Shown: one piece after another, positions 11,315 through 22,853 of the stretch | Layout of the letters: each line of letters begins with the position of its first letter | Position numbering within the stretch: position 1 is the stretch's first letter | NCBI GenBank assembly: GCA_001949185.1 | Contig: BDGG01000006.1 | Coordinates: forward strand, 602,827-666,826 | From: Ramazzottius varieornatus | Taxonomy: Eukaryota > Tardigrada > Eutardigrada > Parachela > Ramazzottiidae | Length of the DNA: 64,000 bases | Direction: 5' to 3' | Notes under the pieces: generated by a model | The model's input: the letters and a program-made list of their open reading frames with translations, nothing else | What the model was told of the DNA's origin: nothing | Databases searched by the model: none | Position numbers and translations under genes: made by a program

Positions 11315-11545
11315 GCATACAATCAGTGCACGGCTAGAGCAACACCAGCTTTATGGAAATAAAAATGAGGGCATATCAACAATTAAAACTCTAGAGTTTT
11401 TGTTACGTTGAAACGGTCTGATTGATTACGGTCTGATGCTAGGTTGATAAGGTCTGATGCGGTATTGCATCAGACTTCAGATGTTTCCGGTGATTCTCCC
11501 ACCATCATCCGCTTGTCTTCCCTGTTTTCTCCTCGTTCCTTCGAA
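11315..11545 (-). mobile_element. Internally deleted copy of the non-LTR element at 2265-3400
   Basis: 11325-11445 matches 2278-2410 (CACGGCTAGAGCAACACCAG, then AAACTCTAGAGTTTTTGTTR and CGGTCTGATTGATTACGG). 11446-11543 matches 3301-3395 (GGTCTGATGCGGTATTGCAT, then CAGATGTTTCCGGTGATTCT). In the first locus these parts are separated by about 0.9 kb of reverse-transcriptase sequence. Here they abut at a GGTCTGATGC repeat. Confidence 0.65.
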
Positions 11546-12104
11546 GTCTCGGAGGACGATGTAAACTGGTCTGTTTGGCTTACGCTTAGTCTTCGTGTTA
11601 CGTGGAAAACCTGTGGCGAATTCCATTTCTCCGTTTTCTATCGGTATGTTTTTTGCTTGTTTATGGAAGACGTTCATTCTACAACACGGACACTATCGAT
11701 GATCTGCTGATAAAAAATGTCTAACCCTTGTAACGTGAGCGACCAGTCTCCACATGCGAATCATCAGTGTCTGGCAGACATGAGAGCAGTCAAACAGTGT
11801 CCAAGCCTTGTTCGAAATCATGTTCGGTTTCCAATGAGGGGAACGGTCCAACCAACACCGCGTGTCAAATGGTATTTGGAAGCATCAAGAACAGTCTTGA
11901 CCAAGCGGTCGGTAGAACTACATAGTATCAGGTCTTTCAGTATGAAATTGCCGTCTTTTGAGATCGCACTTCGGAACTTCGTTTCTGCGTTGTAATACGG
12001 CTTTCAAAATTCGGCTGATGTCCAACTTCAACAAAAGTCTCGTTGTTTTCTACCACCAAATTGTTCTCTCAACGTTGAAAGGCGGACGTAGAGAAAAATT
12101 TCAC

Positions 12105-12617
12105 GAGGGGATTTTTCCAATCCGCCGCCTCTGATGCTCAAACCCACATTCCAGGTGGATAGAGAAGAGTTTCCTCTATCGTCTGAGCCGAAAACCTCGT
12201 CATCATTCCCTTCTGGAATAAACTGGACGGTTCGGAAGTGATCGTCCATTGACAGTTACAGTGCGCCGCGATGACGTGAAGTTTCTCGATTGCCTCTTTG
12301 ATGACCACAGAACGATNNNNNNNNNNNNNNNNNNNNNNNNNNNNNNNNNNNNNNNNNNNNNNNNNNNNNNNNNNNNNNNNNNNNNNNNNNNNNNNNNNNN
12401 NNNNNNNNNNNNNNNNNNNNNNNNNNNNNATCGAGAAACTTCCGTCATCGCGGCGCACTGTAACTGTCAATGGACGATCACTTCCGAACCGTCCAGTTTA
12501 TTCCAGGAAGGGAATGATGACGAGGTTTTCGGCTCAGACGATAGAGGAAACTCTTCTCTATCCACCTGGAATGTGGGTTTGAGCATCAGGGGTGGCGGAT
12601 TGAGAAAATCCCCTCGT
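12105..12617. repeat. Large inverted repeat flanking an assembly gap
   Basis: The left arm (about 12105-12287) and right arm (about 12430-12617) are near-identical reverse complements; for example, TTCCTCTATCGTCTGAGCCG on the left pairs with CGGCTCAGACGATAGAGGAA on the right. Differences are a few single bases and indels (GGAAGGGAATG versus AGAAGGGAATG). The gap of 113 N runs from 12317 to 12429. The arms are not coding. Either a foldback transposon or a mis-joined hairpin read could explain this. Confidence 0.8.
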
Positions 12618-13001
12618 CAGAATGATATACACACAGTTCAAACCAGGGCCTTTTCACGAATGTCTTCTTGCACCGCCAGCCACACTACCGTAGTTGCAGC
12701 AAGCTGGTTTTGTGCAGAGGCTACCAGTAACAGAAAAGAAATCTACGAAAAAGGCCTTTGGGATTTCGCAAAACAAAAAGTTGTGCAGAACGGGGTGGTT
12801 TTTTGCTATAGCTGCAAGACAGCGCACTATACCGACTGCACAGTCTCGCTCTGAGAGGGTTGCACATCTGACGTCAAGCACGTGATTCCCATAGTGCGCG
12901 CACGCTTTCTCCCAGCGCGCAGTGTGCGCTCCGCCTCCCATTTCAGAAAAGACTGTGAGAGACTGTGGGCAAGCGCGCGCCGGATAGTACTCTCGTCTCC
13001 C

Positions 13002-13158
13002 CATGGGAGACGATTTTCTCTGGGCGACAAGGTATGAAGGGCGTCTGGGAGACGAGATTTTTGGTCTTTGGGAGACGAAAAAAGATGACACCCTAGTTGG
13101 GAGACTAGATTTTGGGGATACTTCCGTGGCCACATACTTCGAGAGACGAGATTTAAGG
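13002..13158 (+). repeat. Imperfect GGGAGACGAGATTTT repeats
   Basis: Five degenerate units of a GGGAGACGA(G)ATTTT motif follow each other (13005, 13050, 13071, 13098, 13142), spaced irregularly. No coding frame is associated. Confidence 0.5.
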
Positions 13159-16100
13159 TGCCCGGCTCGCGCTTGACTGTGGGACTGCCTTTTCGTATAC
13201 GTGTGCCACTTTAGCGAAATAGGGAGGTTTTCATTCTCTTCGGCCATATTTTGCGCGAATATAATCAAGACACCTTTGGTGGGTGCGCCAAAGTGTCCAC
13301 GCTCAATGTGTAAATTCTGGACTAGGAAACCGGAAATAGGAAACCGCTTCTGCCTGGAATAGGAAACCGTTTCTACCGACAAAGCTGAGTTTTTACAGCA
13401 CTTTTCCCCTCTGTGAATTTTCTGAACAAGACTTATTCTATCAGAACGGAAACTGGAAATGGATGGCAACCATACCGTAGTACGTTTTGACGTAGAGTAC
13501 GCACTTTTGAAAACGCTGGTTTCAACAACCAGTTCTTTCAACGAGGAAGTCATAATGTTCAAAAATTCCCGCAGACAAAGATGGGCTCCAGAATTTAATT
13601 ACGAGGTTGAAGGGGAGTTTCCTGACGCTCAAACGAAAGAATACACCGTCCAAAATGTTCAGCAGAAAGAATAGGAATCATACGATTGCTTCTGAGCAGA
13701 GACAGAGATTTTTGAAATAGGCGTTCGTAAAACGGCAGATTCATATTGAAAGACCTGATAGAAAATTATAGAGATTAAGTTGCCACTCCCGTTCACTTTG
13801 CAACTGTAGCTACGGCCTTGCTCCGCCCCTTTCGTGACGAGTAACTACATTTTGCTTTCCGGAGCTCCCCTTATTTTCGAGAAATAGCGTAATCGGAGTT
13901 ACGGTTGACTAGCATTGGGAAGCATGGTGGATGCCCAACTATTCAACGTTCTGATCAGCTGCTGCGCTTATGAGTGACGTTGCAACTCATCTTAGCTACA
14001 GTGGGACTTTCATCTGGCGATGGCAACTTAATGTCTGTATTGACTGTCGTCCCTCCGGTCGAGCCATCCTAATTTATATATACTGTCATCTTTTGGTTAT
14101 TTGTCCGGACAAGTGCTCGGAGATGGCTGAACAGAAACAATTGGGAATTTACAGCCGTATGCTACTGATCTCAACAGGATGGGTGACGAACCGCTTTTTT
14201 CACTTTTTCTTTATTCCAAATTTTCTGTGAATTCTTACTCGATTTTTAATATTTTCTGGCTGTTATACACAGTCACCAAGCGATTGTTTTGGATCATATC
14301 AGTTTCCGTCTCAAGTATCCAATCATTGGATACTTCGTGTATACTGACAAATCTTTTGTGGTAAATGTGATGGGAAAATGTAAAATAACTGGAATGAGGG
14401 AAAACAAGCCGAAAGCTTGCAAAGTGGTTTCAGTGATACGCACTTTTTCGGTGGGATTCGTTTGCGCATATCCATATTTTGGAAGTGCACAAAACTGTGA
14501 ATTTTGAAGTAATGTTTCTTGGAACAAAAGCATTCCTTATCTCGGAGACTACAGTAGTCTCAGTCCTTTCAGTCTATCTGGAGTTATATTTCGTCTAAAT
14601 CAGTTTCAGTCTTTCGAATATCAGTGTTAGTCCCGCTATGCCAGTTTCATTCCGATAGACCTACAGTTCCAGTCAATGAAATTTCATACAAATGATATTT
14701 CATAGAAATTTCATAAAAAATTTCAATGACATATGGGTATACGCAGACCGATTTACGGGATAACATTTTTAGCTCCGCACCACCCTTTCTGATATGAAAT
14801 TGTGAGCAATATCAAGAGAAATCGAGCGCTAGCTCCGTGGCCCTTCGACACGGATAGAAGTTTCGTAAAACTGTTCGCCCTTTCGAGAAGATTTTGCCGA
14901 AAAATCCTGGCGTGATTGGTAGCTGCAGAACCCCCACGCGGGGGTTTATTGTCAGAACGGATGGAGACGCACATTCGGGCCGTGTAACGTCGTTCTGACG
15001 TGAAAACGTTTGTCACTTCAGACTTTTCTGTCGAAGGCATCTAACCAAGCTAGGTGGGCTTCAGCTTCGTGTTCCTCGATGTCTGCTACAATAGACTGCA
15101 TCGGTACTCTAACTTTGCCCTTGTGGTCCAGAAACTTTAAAGTCAATTCCTGAACTTTTTGACTAGCGATAGTTATCCCGTAAATTGGGCTGCCCAGTGC
15201 CGATAACCCATTTCATGGAAATGTCAGCTTGAGATGTCGTCCAACACTGTCACAGAAAAACTTTGTTCAGTTTGAGCTAGCTATGCTCCACATTACTGGC
15301 GAACTTCCTGATCGGGGTATCGATAGCTATGTGCCGGATTAGGAGTTTCCTAATTATTGTAATGAAAGGACTGTCTATGGAGAATCAGAAGTGAAACAGG
15401 GCTTCGATAGGGGTGCCTATAGCCAAACGGGGTTTTGCCCGTAGCCATTTCCTCATGAAAATATTGATAGAATAGACAGGCTGATATGAAATCGGAGCGA
15501 CGCAAGAAATCCAATTAGCGCAGAGGCCTAAACGGCTATATCCACCCACTTCTTGCTCTATTCATGTGAGGTTGAGACTCGTTACGCGAAGCAGGCTATT
15601 TTCGTAACTTCTCCGGAGGGTTTTGCAGAACCTCCATTCTTTCTCTTTGACCAGTTTGGAAGGAGATATCAAATCAGACTAAATCTTCATTTTGACTGAG
15701 CAATAGAAACAGATGGTTCTAGTTTCCACTGCTCGAAGCTGAGACCTATCAGAAACCGCTTATAGTTCGGTGAGAATAGTCACAGTCAAAGGTGAAGTGG
15801 AGATAACAAAGTGGTGAAAGCTACAGTTGGAGACGCAGAGCTTATTCTGATAAAGTCACAGTTGAGCTGGAGTTTTATGGTAAATCAATGAAGACACCAC
15901 CATCACAGTGACCAGAAATCTTACGACAAAGACTTCCCTCAAGACTACTACCGGCTGAGATTCAGGACAAAACTCATGTAAACCCAAAAACACGTCTGCA
16001 AATGTCTACACCGGAGAAGTTCACCGAACAAGTCCTCCTAATCACCGGTCTTCACATCCGAGAGTTCGGGCAACTGGGAGCCATCCCAATAAAATTCTCT

Positions 16101-16849
16101 GGACATCCCCACTGACCTCGATGCAAAAGCCCTTAACCAGTAGACTAAGGAGCAATAAAGTTCATAAACTTTCTCTTCCATAACTCATCGTTTTTGCTCC
16201 ACATTCCACTTCCGCACTTCTCCACATTCCACTTCCAACAGTCCCCTGCATTCCTCGAGAGCGAAAATTCTGAATCCGAGGACAAATAGCGAAAAGATGT
16301 CAGCCCGATGAACTCGGGGTGACACCTCTTTCGCACGTTGAAAAGTGCGACGTGCCACCCGGTATCTTGCAAATCTATTTTTCAAAGTTTACTGTCTTTA
16401 GTTTGTAGCCGAAGCTAAGTGGTACAGCACAGAGACCAGTTTTTGAGAAAGAAGTAACTACTTTTGAGGTAAGAAAATTGCAAAGGAACCCTGGTTAGAA
16501 GTCAGCGCTGGTCCTTAACTCATTTTTCCTCTTTTTTTCTCCCATTGAATCGCTTTGATTGTGGTTCCACAAAATTACAGAGAGTTTGTTGCTGCTGCTG
16601 AGGATTAGACGAAATAAATAAGTTTCTCGCGTTATCAAGAAACGTTGTTGAATGTGCGCCCCCAAAAAAACACAAAGTCACATCGACCGACCTGATAGAT
16701 CGAGAGTTTCTCCCGTGATTTTCTTGATTTAAGGCAAGCTGCGAGCGAGCCGAAGACGGAGCGAACAGCTTGTACCTTGATCACGAGCAGAATCGTGGAC
16801 GAGTGAAAACTTCCCGTCTCCAAAACACCATAAAAACATTAAAAATATC
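13159..16849. other. Long stretch without recognisable gene
   Basis: Open frames are short, lack family motifs and are not linked by plausible splice sites. The 13459-13674 (plus) frame is the longest with moderately coding-like codons, but I do not recognise it. The stretch includes a perfect 23-bp palindrome at 14313-14335 and a short AACCCCC/GGGGGTT hairpin near 14930-14947. Confidence 0.4.
14313..14335. repeat. Perfect 23-bp palindrome
   Basis: AAGTATCCAAT, then C, then ATTGGATACTT: 11-bp arms around one base, in an AT-rich non-coding region. Confidence 0.6.
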
Positions 16850-16851
16850 CA

Positions 16852-17236
16852 TTGCTTGTTATCAATGTACGTATCTGCAGAGTCTGGAGCTATGTAGCAT
16901 GTCCAGAAAGCCGAATATCTCCTCCGAAACGTACAGCAAAACACGTCGATACAGTTCATCCCCCTTATTCTCCACACCTATCTCCCTGCGATTTCTGGCT
17001 GTTTCCAAAACTGATAAAAGGGAATATCACTTTCGACCGAAGAGGAACTCGATAGGGCAATGGATGACGCCGTCTTCTCTTTCGATAAAAATTTTTGTCA
17101 CGAAATGTTTGACAGCTGGGTTTCTCGATGTAAACGTTGCACAGAGGTTTGTGCTGCTTACTTTGAAAGTTGTGAAGTTTCGGCGAATCAGTAATTTGTA
17201 ATAAAATTAGCTTTAAGACTTGTTGAACCCCCTACG
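16852..17236 (+). pseudogene. Mariner transposase C-terminal fragment and right terminus
   Basis: The frame at 16852-17055 encodes HPPYSPHLSPCDFWLFPKL, which carries the third catalytic Asp of mariner transposases in PCDFWLFPKL. After a frameshift, 17096-17194 encodes CHEMFDSWVSRCKRCTEVCA and ends AANQ-like before TAA, the classic mariner C-terminus. The right terminal repeat ends at 17236 (GTTGAACCCCCTACG) next to TA. The N-terminal half and left terminus were not found, so this is a dead fragment. Confidence 0.75.
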
Positions 17237-17757
17237 TAATCGACAGTAATTTAACTTTTCCGCCCGGCGGTGTCGCCCTTTATTCCCAGGGCGGATTCAA
17301 CTTTCCAGTGATTTGATTGATAGTAGCTCGTGGTGAAATAAGACTGCTGTGTTGGCTGACTTCCGTTTCTTCCTTGCGTCTTTCAGAGTCTTTCCCATCC
17401 TTCTGAAGCTGTGGTTAACTTCCCCTCGTGCGGGCCACAGTTTGAGTGTTTCTGGCGAGCAGCTGCTGCGGACGGTGATGTCTTGGAAGGACTGGAGGAC
17501 GTTACTGGCAGCGAACAGATGATCGGAATATTTGGATTCGTTCACGTGTCATCGTTCAAATCGTACACAAACACGTCGCGCGTAAGTGTGAAGTCTAAGT
17601 TGGCATTCTGCCTACTCTCGCGCTGATAGTTCTCTTTTCCATGTTTTCTTGCTCCCAGTTACAGTACATCCACGTTTGCAGGGATAAGGACGCGTGAAGG
17701 CATCGCGGATGGTGGGCTCGTTGACGCACAATCGCTTCGCTGTGGAAATATGCCGAG

Positions 17758-19132
17758 ATGCCCCAACAATGGCTAGTCTTAATCGTCCTCATGTTCTGCG
17801 TACCGACGCAGTACCTCATTTCTAAGTACTACACAACGAAAGGAACGAACTTTCACTTGCAAAAGTAAGTGCTGTTGGGCGTACTGACTATCGAGTAAAT
17901 CAATACGTAGATGATCAAATTGAGTTCCAAGTGGCGCACCCGAAGGGCTGTCCATGACGGTCGGTTGCGCAACTTGATCGGAAGTATGGATATGAAACTG
18001 ATTTTGTTCTTCAGGACTTTTTCAAATTTGGAGGATACCCTGCAGCTTCGGGAATGGGTATCGTGGCCTGCGCGATGGGTAGACTGTGCAAAGCGAATAA
18101 TCTTCGACTATCACAGCTACGCGGAAGAACAGAAAGCCATGGAGGATCAGATGTCAGCTGCTCAAGCATCCCTCGAAGGTGACGACGACGATCTCGATGA
18201 CGCTTCTACCTCTCCTGTCAAATCTACGGCGGCTGTTAGAAAAGATCTGGATAGGCGCAAAGGCTTTCTCGAAGAATCAGAATATTTCGGCGGTATGTTC
18301 ATCTTCGAAATGTTGGGAAGCTCGGCAAACAAACTCGAAAAGACTGTTTTTATGAGTGGCGCACGGTTTCGTTGTCATAGGCTGGAAGCGTGCGCCGCTC
18401 GGAAAGCTCGGCAAGATTGTTCTCCCAAGTGGCGCAAGCTTACAGCCATTAACACTGAAAATGTGCACCACCCGAGAATACAATCTTGTCGAGTTTTTCG
18501 CCGAGATCTCATTGGTTTTCTCGAGTTTTGCAGTCAACCGGAAGTGAATTTTGCAGTGCTCGATTTCAATCATTTTCATTTTTGTTTCGTTTCAGCTTCC
18601 AGAGAACTGCGTGCGCCTCGTAATCCAGAAGTAGTTTTCCATGTGGGCCAAGTCGTCAAGCATACTTCCTGGAAATACAGGGGTGTGATAGTCAGCTGGG
18701 ATGTCCGTCCGAAAGTACCTCAGAGAGCTTTGTCACAAATTCTTCCTACCGATAAACCAGTAAGAGATTTCTTTCCCCTTCGTATCGTTTTCCGAAGTTA
18801 AAGTTCCGTGTCGTGTACGTGATCTGCACCTCCTTTTTCAGGAGCTGAAAAACCAGCCGTTTTATACGGTGCTAATCGACACACGGGACCGTGTCCTTCC
18901 GCAGCTGGACTACGTTCCTCGTGAAAGCATCGAACCCCTTTATAACACTGTGGTAAGCTTCCTTCTTTACCGCTTCTGTTCGGTAAAGCGGTATAGTGGT
19001 GCTATGGCTATGTTGTTTGAATTGCAGATAGTTCACCCCGTGATTACCGAGTACTTTGAGTATTACCAGCCCGATGCAAACGGGCGGTATCGAATGCGTC
19101 CTTGGCTGAAAGAAATCTATCCAGAAGACTGA
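17758..19132 (+). CDS. Membrane-anchored YccV/HspQ-like (hemimethylated DNA-binding) domain protein
   Basis: Exons 17758-17864, 18015-18292, 18596-18759, 18842-18952 and 19028-19132 join to 254 aa. A hydrophobic N-terminus (MPQQWLVLIVLMFCVPTQYL) suggests a signal anchor or signal peptide. Residues about 30-128 are helical with an acidic stretch (EGDDDDLDDAS). Residues about 138-250 form a YccV-like beta domain: FHVGQVVKHTSWKYRGVIVS, then QPFYTVLIDTRDR, then YVPRESIEPL and a final MRPWLKEIYPED. This fold is known in bacterial HspQ and in animal FBXO21; no F-box is visible here. The biochemical role is unknown. Introns 1 and 2 contain three copies of the dispersed hairpin. The start is the first ATG before the hydrophobic segment. 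Confidence 0.82.
17925..17980. repeat. Dispersed hairpin repeat, copy 3
   Basis: TTCCAAGTGGCGCACCCG pairs loosely with CGGTTGCGCAACTTGATCG in intron 1 of the YccV-like gene. Confidence 0.55.
18351..18478. repeat. Dispersed hairpin repeat, paired copies 4 and 5
   Basis: The first hairpin (18351-18405) has GAGTGGCGCACGGTTTC and GCGTGCGCCGCTCGG. The second (18421-18478) has CCCAAGTGGCGCAAGC and ATGTGCACCACCCGAG, with the recurrent loop word CAGCCATTAAC. Starts are 70 bp apart, in intron 2 of the YccV-like gene. Confidence 0.75.
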
Positions 19133-19287
19133 TCGAAATATTTATTTATTTTTGATTTTATACTTTCTTTCACTTTTCCTCACCGCTTTTCCTTGGGAGA
19201 AATATGTATCGAATTCAGTCAGCGGGTAAAGAACTTGAGTATCTTCAGACAAATGGGGAACTCGACAAGAGAGCTCGTTAAGATCGT

Positions 19288-19345
19288 TTCTAGAGTGGCG
19301 CACTCTCTCAGCCAATAATACCGACAAAATGCGCCATTCGGGAAA
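19288..19345. repeat. Dispersed hairpin repeat, copy 6
   Basis: TAGAGTGGCGCACTCTCTCA, then GCCAATAATA in the loop, then AAATGCGCCATTCGGG. It lies 156 bp beyond the stop of the YccV-like gene. Confidence 0.65.
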
Positions 19346-20440
19346 CCAAATCCGACACGATTGTTTGTCCAGGTATCAGTCAGTACTTGTTGGTTATGTG
19401 GCAAAATGAAATGAAGAGTGCTCTAAGACACTGCGTCAGGAGGTCGAAGTTACTCTTCTTTGAACTGCGCGCGTAAGAGTTTCTTCTGGTTGGAGTCGCT
19501 AGGTATAAGGACTTTGGCCTGGACGAAGGCGCCGTTTGTTCGGCCAACATCAGTCTGAGAACAAGGAAAGTAATTTGCTGGCTACGCTGGAAAGTAATTT
19601 GCTGGCTACGCCGAAATCCCGTTGAGAAAGAAAAAAATTCCACTCAGGTTTGTAGAGCCAGTGTCCAGTAGCCGCTAGTTCCAGTTTCAAGAAGAGTTAA
19701 TTGTCCGGGCAAACGGGAAAAAACGGGGAGCAAAAGGTAAACTGGAAACTCGTTACGCACAAATGAGTGTGCGCCGGGAAAGGGAGTTTCCCGCCCCGTG
19801 CTCAAGGTGTTAAGATCGAACTAGTTGAAAACAGAACTTACGGAATCAGCGACACGTTGCGCTTCGGCGTCTCCACGCTTTACGTGAGAAGGTGCGCAGG
19901 GACGAGCCTGACCTGTCGTGCAACTGATTGCATGGTAAGTTTTCCAACGAAGGCCGGAAGTACGAAAGAAACTGTGTGGATGCGGGGAAGCGGTCTAGGT
20001 TTGCTGGGCAAAGGGGGAAACGGAAAACTCAAAGACTGTAAGATGAAAGATTCAGGTCGGCAAAGGACAAGAAAGGTGCTTTGTTATATTTTCCATTTCT
20101 GTGCTTCGGGACTGCTGATGGGCTGTAAGACATTCGTCCCTCCCAGCTGTTCGTGGCGACTTCAACTTGCTGACTGATTACCCTGAACCGTTTTCGCAAC
20201 GAACCGGCTGATTATACGCCTGAGAAACCTGCTTTTTTATACAGTAATTCATTGCGGATCTTATCAGTCTTTCCCTTATTTACTGCATATGTGTATGGTT
20301 GGGAAACGCATACGACCTTCGCTCTTTAGTAAACTCAGAGGCAGAACTACAGTCCAAAACACATAAGATCCCGCTTTTGTCTTATCTTCCTCCAGTTTTT
20401 GGCGGGGGAGCCGGCCCCCGATTGATACAAGCGGGGTGAT
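19346..20440. other. No supported gene
   Basis: The 19767-20177 (plus) open frame shows no family motif, signal peptide or splice linkage. A tandem duplication of GCTGGCTACGCTGGAAAGTAATTT-type sequence occurs at about 19570-19610. Confidence 0.4.
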
Positions 20441-20660
20441 TTTGGCTAGAATCACATGCGTAACAGGTTTGATTACGAAACAGTGTTTTGGTCTAAAAAC
20501 ACCTAGAAAGTATAATTTTACAAGGAAAAACCCAGGAAATTGGTAAGAAAGTATGATTTTAGTCTGCTTCCACCTAGTTTCCACCTAGTTTCCACCTGGT
20601 ATCCGGCCACATTCCGACCGAAACACTGTTTCATAATCAGACCTGTTATGCTCACGACTC
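20441..20660. repeat. Inverted repeat element (about 220 bp)
   Basis: TAACAGGTTTGATTACGAAA followed by CAGTGTTTTGGTC (20461-20493) pairs with the reverse complement of 20617-20650. Similarity continues outward to the GCTAGAATCACATG/ACTAGAGTCGTGAG ends. The centre holds a short tandem repeat of CACCTAGTTTC (20570-20602). Probably a MITE. Confidence 0.6.
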
Positions 20661-21000
20661 TAGTATTCTGCGAACTTTCTTGCCCTCTCTCAATAGGGCG
20701 GCATGTCAGGACATTGCCAGCCAACTGGCAGATCCAGATGTACAGTAGTAGCTCTCCGACCAGAACACGTTTGTTTTCGCCTTGCAAAATTCACGTAGGA
20801 GAAAAGAAAGAGGATCATCGATGTTATGGACTGGTGTCGCAGAAATCTAGTACCGTCACCCAACACAGGCAGCAAGAGTGCTGAAACGTCACGTTTTGAA
20901 TGGCCAATCAAGAATGCAGCCTAAAAGATTGGCCTATACACTAGAGGTTATATCGTTTCACTAAAAGATAAAGACCAACCTGGCTTACACCGATTTGAAC

Positions 21001-21626
21001 TCAGATCATGAGAAGTTTTTCTGATAGTAGGTACGTGACAGAATTAAACAAAGCTTGCAGGAAGAGTGGCAGACCGTCACAACTTGTCAGTGTTTTTTTG
21101 TTGACCTCCACCTTAAGAAGCGATATTTCGGCTGATGTTGCCGGCAGATTAACTGCAGCATGGACGTACTTGTCCTTTCCGATATGAATCTTGAACGAGA
21201 CAACGTAAAGAGAATGGATGAGACTACTTCAATGATTCTCAAACGGAACACTACCTTCAGATTGTAGTTTATTCCTCCAACGACTTGCGTTGTGTATCGA
21301 ACGACCACGAACTCGGACACTGTTCTCAGACCAGCTTTTTGCACAATCTGAATCTCCATCAGCAAAAGACAAAAGCGATAACACAACGCTTGTAAAATAA
21401 GCATGTATTCGGTGTTCGTAATGGGGGTCTTTTCTCCATGGCAGAAACAGTTGAAACAATTGGTGGTCCATTTTGAATAACCAAGCTATCCACAGGATGT
21501 ATAGAAAACCCGACAGCTTACAGCATCAGCAAAGCCTTGTGCTTGCGCATCGCCCGGCTTCTCTTGCGACGCACCTCCGCAAATGCCACCGCTAACGGGA
21601 GCCGGGTTCCGGGGCTTGGCCGACAT
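21001..21626 (-). CDS. Stefin-type cystatin 1, secreted; possibly decaying
   Basis: Minus-strand exons 21626-21522, 21347-21255 and 21189-21001. Inhibitors of this family block papain-like cysteine proteases. Exon 1 encodes an N-terminal glycine segment (VSGGICGGASQEKPGDAQA), exon 2 the first hairpin loop QVVGG, exon 3 IGKDKYVHAAVNLPA. Three oddities set it apart. The hydrophobic leader (TAAFVLLLAGTLAMSA) is open but has no ATG where the neighbours have one, so the true start is internal or in an unseen exon. The exon 2 acceptor aligned with its paralogues reads TG instead of AG, and the next AG removes four codons. The C-terminus runs about 23 residues past the family end, through an A7 run. 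It may be a gene with altered splicing or an early pseudogene. Confidence 0.6.
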
Positions 21627-22193
21627 GGCTAAAGTTCCTGCAAGTAAGAGGACAAAAGCTGCTGTACACGCAGAAGTTTCCAGCGACGGAGGGCTTCTGC
21701 AGGAGTGTGCACGTCGTTTAAGCTAGACAACCACAGACGACACCGGTTTTGCGTTCTAGCTAAATTACACCAACGAGACATGAGTTTTTTTCCAGCAAGA
21801 CATGGAGTTTTTCTGTCTGCTCTAAAGTAGAATGGCGACTTTTTCAACCAGTTCTACTTCATAAAACCACTGCATACCTATGACTATGTGCGGAAAAGTG
21901 ATGCTAAAATATCGAGCAGAAAAAAATGACATTGTTATGTTGTGCCCTCCAGAAATAAACGGTCACAGGTAGGAAAAGTGGAATACGTTGTCATTGGCGT
22001 AAAGTTTGATTTCGCCATGAGAATGCACAGGTGAATCTCACTGGTCTACCAACTACCTGAATCGATTCCGGAATTACGCTGAAAAACTCGCTTTTTCCTC
22101 TCACAACTGATCCTACGCCAAATCATGGGCTTTCTAAGGTAAGAAGCGGTCGACACTGCTCAAGCCGTCCAAATCTTACCGAAATTTTACAGA
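21627..22193. other. Divergent intergenic region between cystatins 1 and 2
   Basis: It contains the ATG-less leader extension of cystatin 1 (to about 21685, minus). Cystatin 2 starts two bases after a TTTTACAG acceptor-like sequence (22185-22192), so a 5' UTR intron probably lies here. Confidence 0.4.
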
Positions 22194-22853
22194 ATGATAG
22201 TACACCTGGGACTTATCCTGACGGTTGTTACATTAGCCATGACCGCACCAGTTACGGTTCAACAGCAAGAAGTTGAACCTGTGTTGGATGGTGGATTTAC
22301 TCCGGAGAAAACTGCCAATGCTGCCAACCAGGCCTTAGCTGATTTGGTAGGTTGCTCTGGACCAATCGTTTGCTTTGTTATCCTGCATAACCCGCAAAAC
22401 CTCATAAGATGAAGTTGCATTGATTTGAGTTGCAGGCCTCGGTGAGCAATCATACGTGCGGGTCCGCCTACAGCAGAAGATCACAAATGCCCGGTACGCG
22501 ACATCCGCAATAAAACATGCAATGTTTTTCAGGTGAAAAGTCAAGTGGAGAAGAAGCTTGGACTCAAAACTCGAAGTCGCATCAGCCAGTATAAGGTTCT
22601 CAGCGTGAAGTCTCAAATCGTATCTGGGACGAATTACTGGATGAAGGTAGTTTAATCAACGAACATCCCATATTGAATGTTGCTCGATTTTCAGCTTAAT
22701 CATGGGTATACTGAGCCTTCTTCTTGTCGTTAGATCCAGATCGGTCCGAATGAGTACATCCATGTCAGAGTCTTCGAGCCCTTCAAACAGTTTCGGCGAG
22801 AACCCAAAGTCGCTACCGTGAAAGAGAACATGAAACATAGCGATCTGCTGTGA
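22194..22853 (+). CDS. Stefin-type cystatin 2 with signal peptide
   Basis: Exons 22194-22346, 22533-22646 and 22734-22853 join to 128 aa, all introns in phase 0. Residues 1-18 (MIVHLGLILTVVTLAMTA) are a signal peptide. The papain-binding wedge elements are present: an N-terminal Gly (VLDGGFTPEK), the QIVSG loop in exon 2 (QxVxG motif), and a third segment IGPNEYIHVRVFEPF. The mature protein has no cysteine, as in stefins (cystatin family 1). Stefins are normally cytosolic, so the secreted form is notable. It is the only plus-strand member of the cluster and shares exon structure with the other three. Confidence 0.85.

Noticed and set aside
12654-13562. 302-codon minus-strand open frame
   Set aside because: No family motif; codon use and composition look non-coding, and it spans the GGGAGACGA repeats, which explain its openness.
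14753-15040. 95-codon minus frame near a CCCCC/GGGGG hairpin
   Set aside because: No family motif; only moderate length in a region with no other coding signal.
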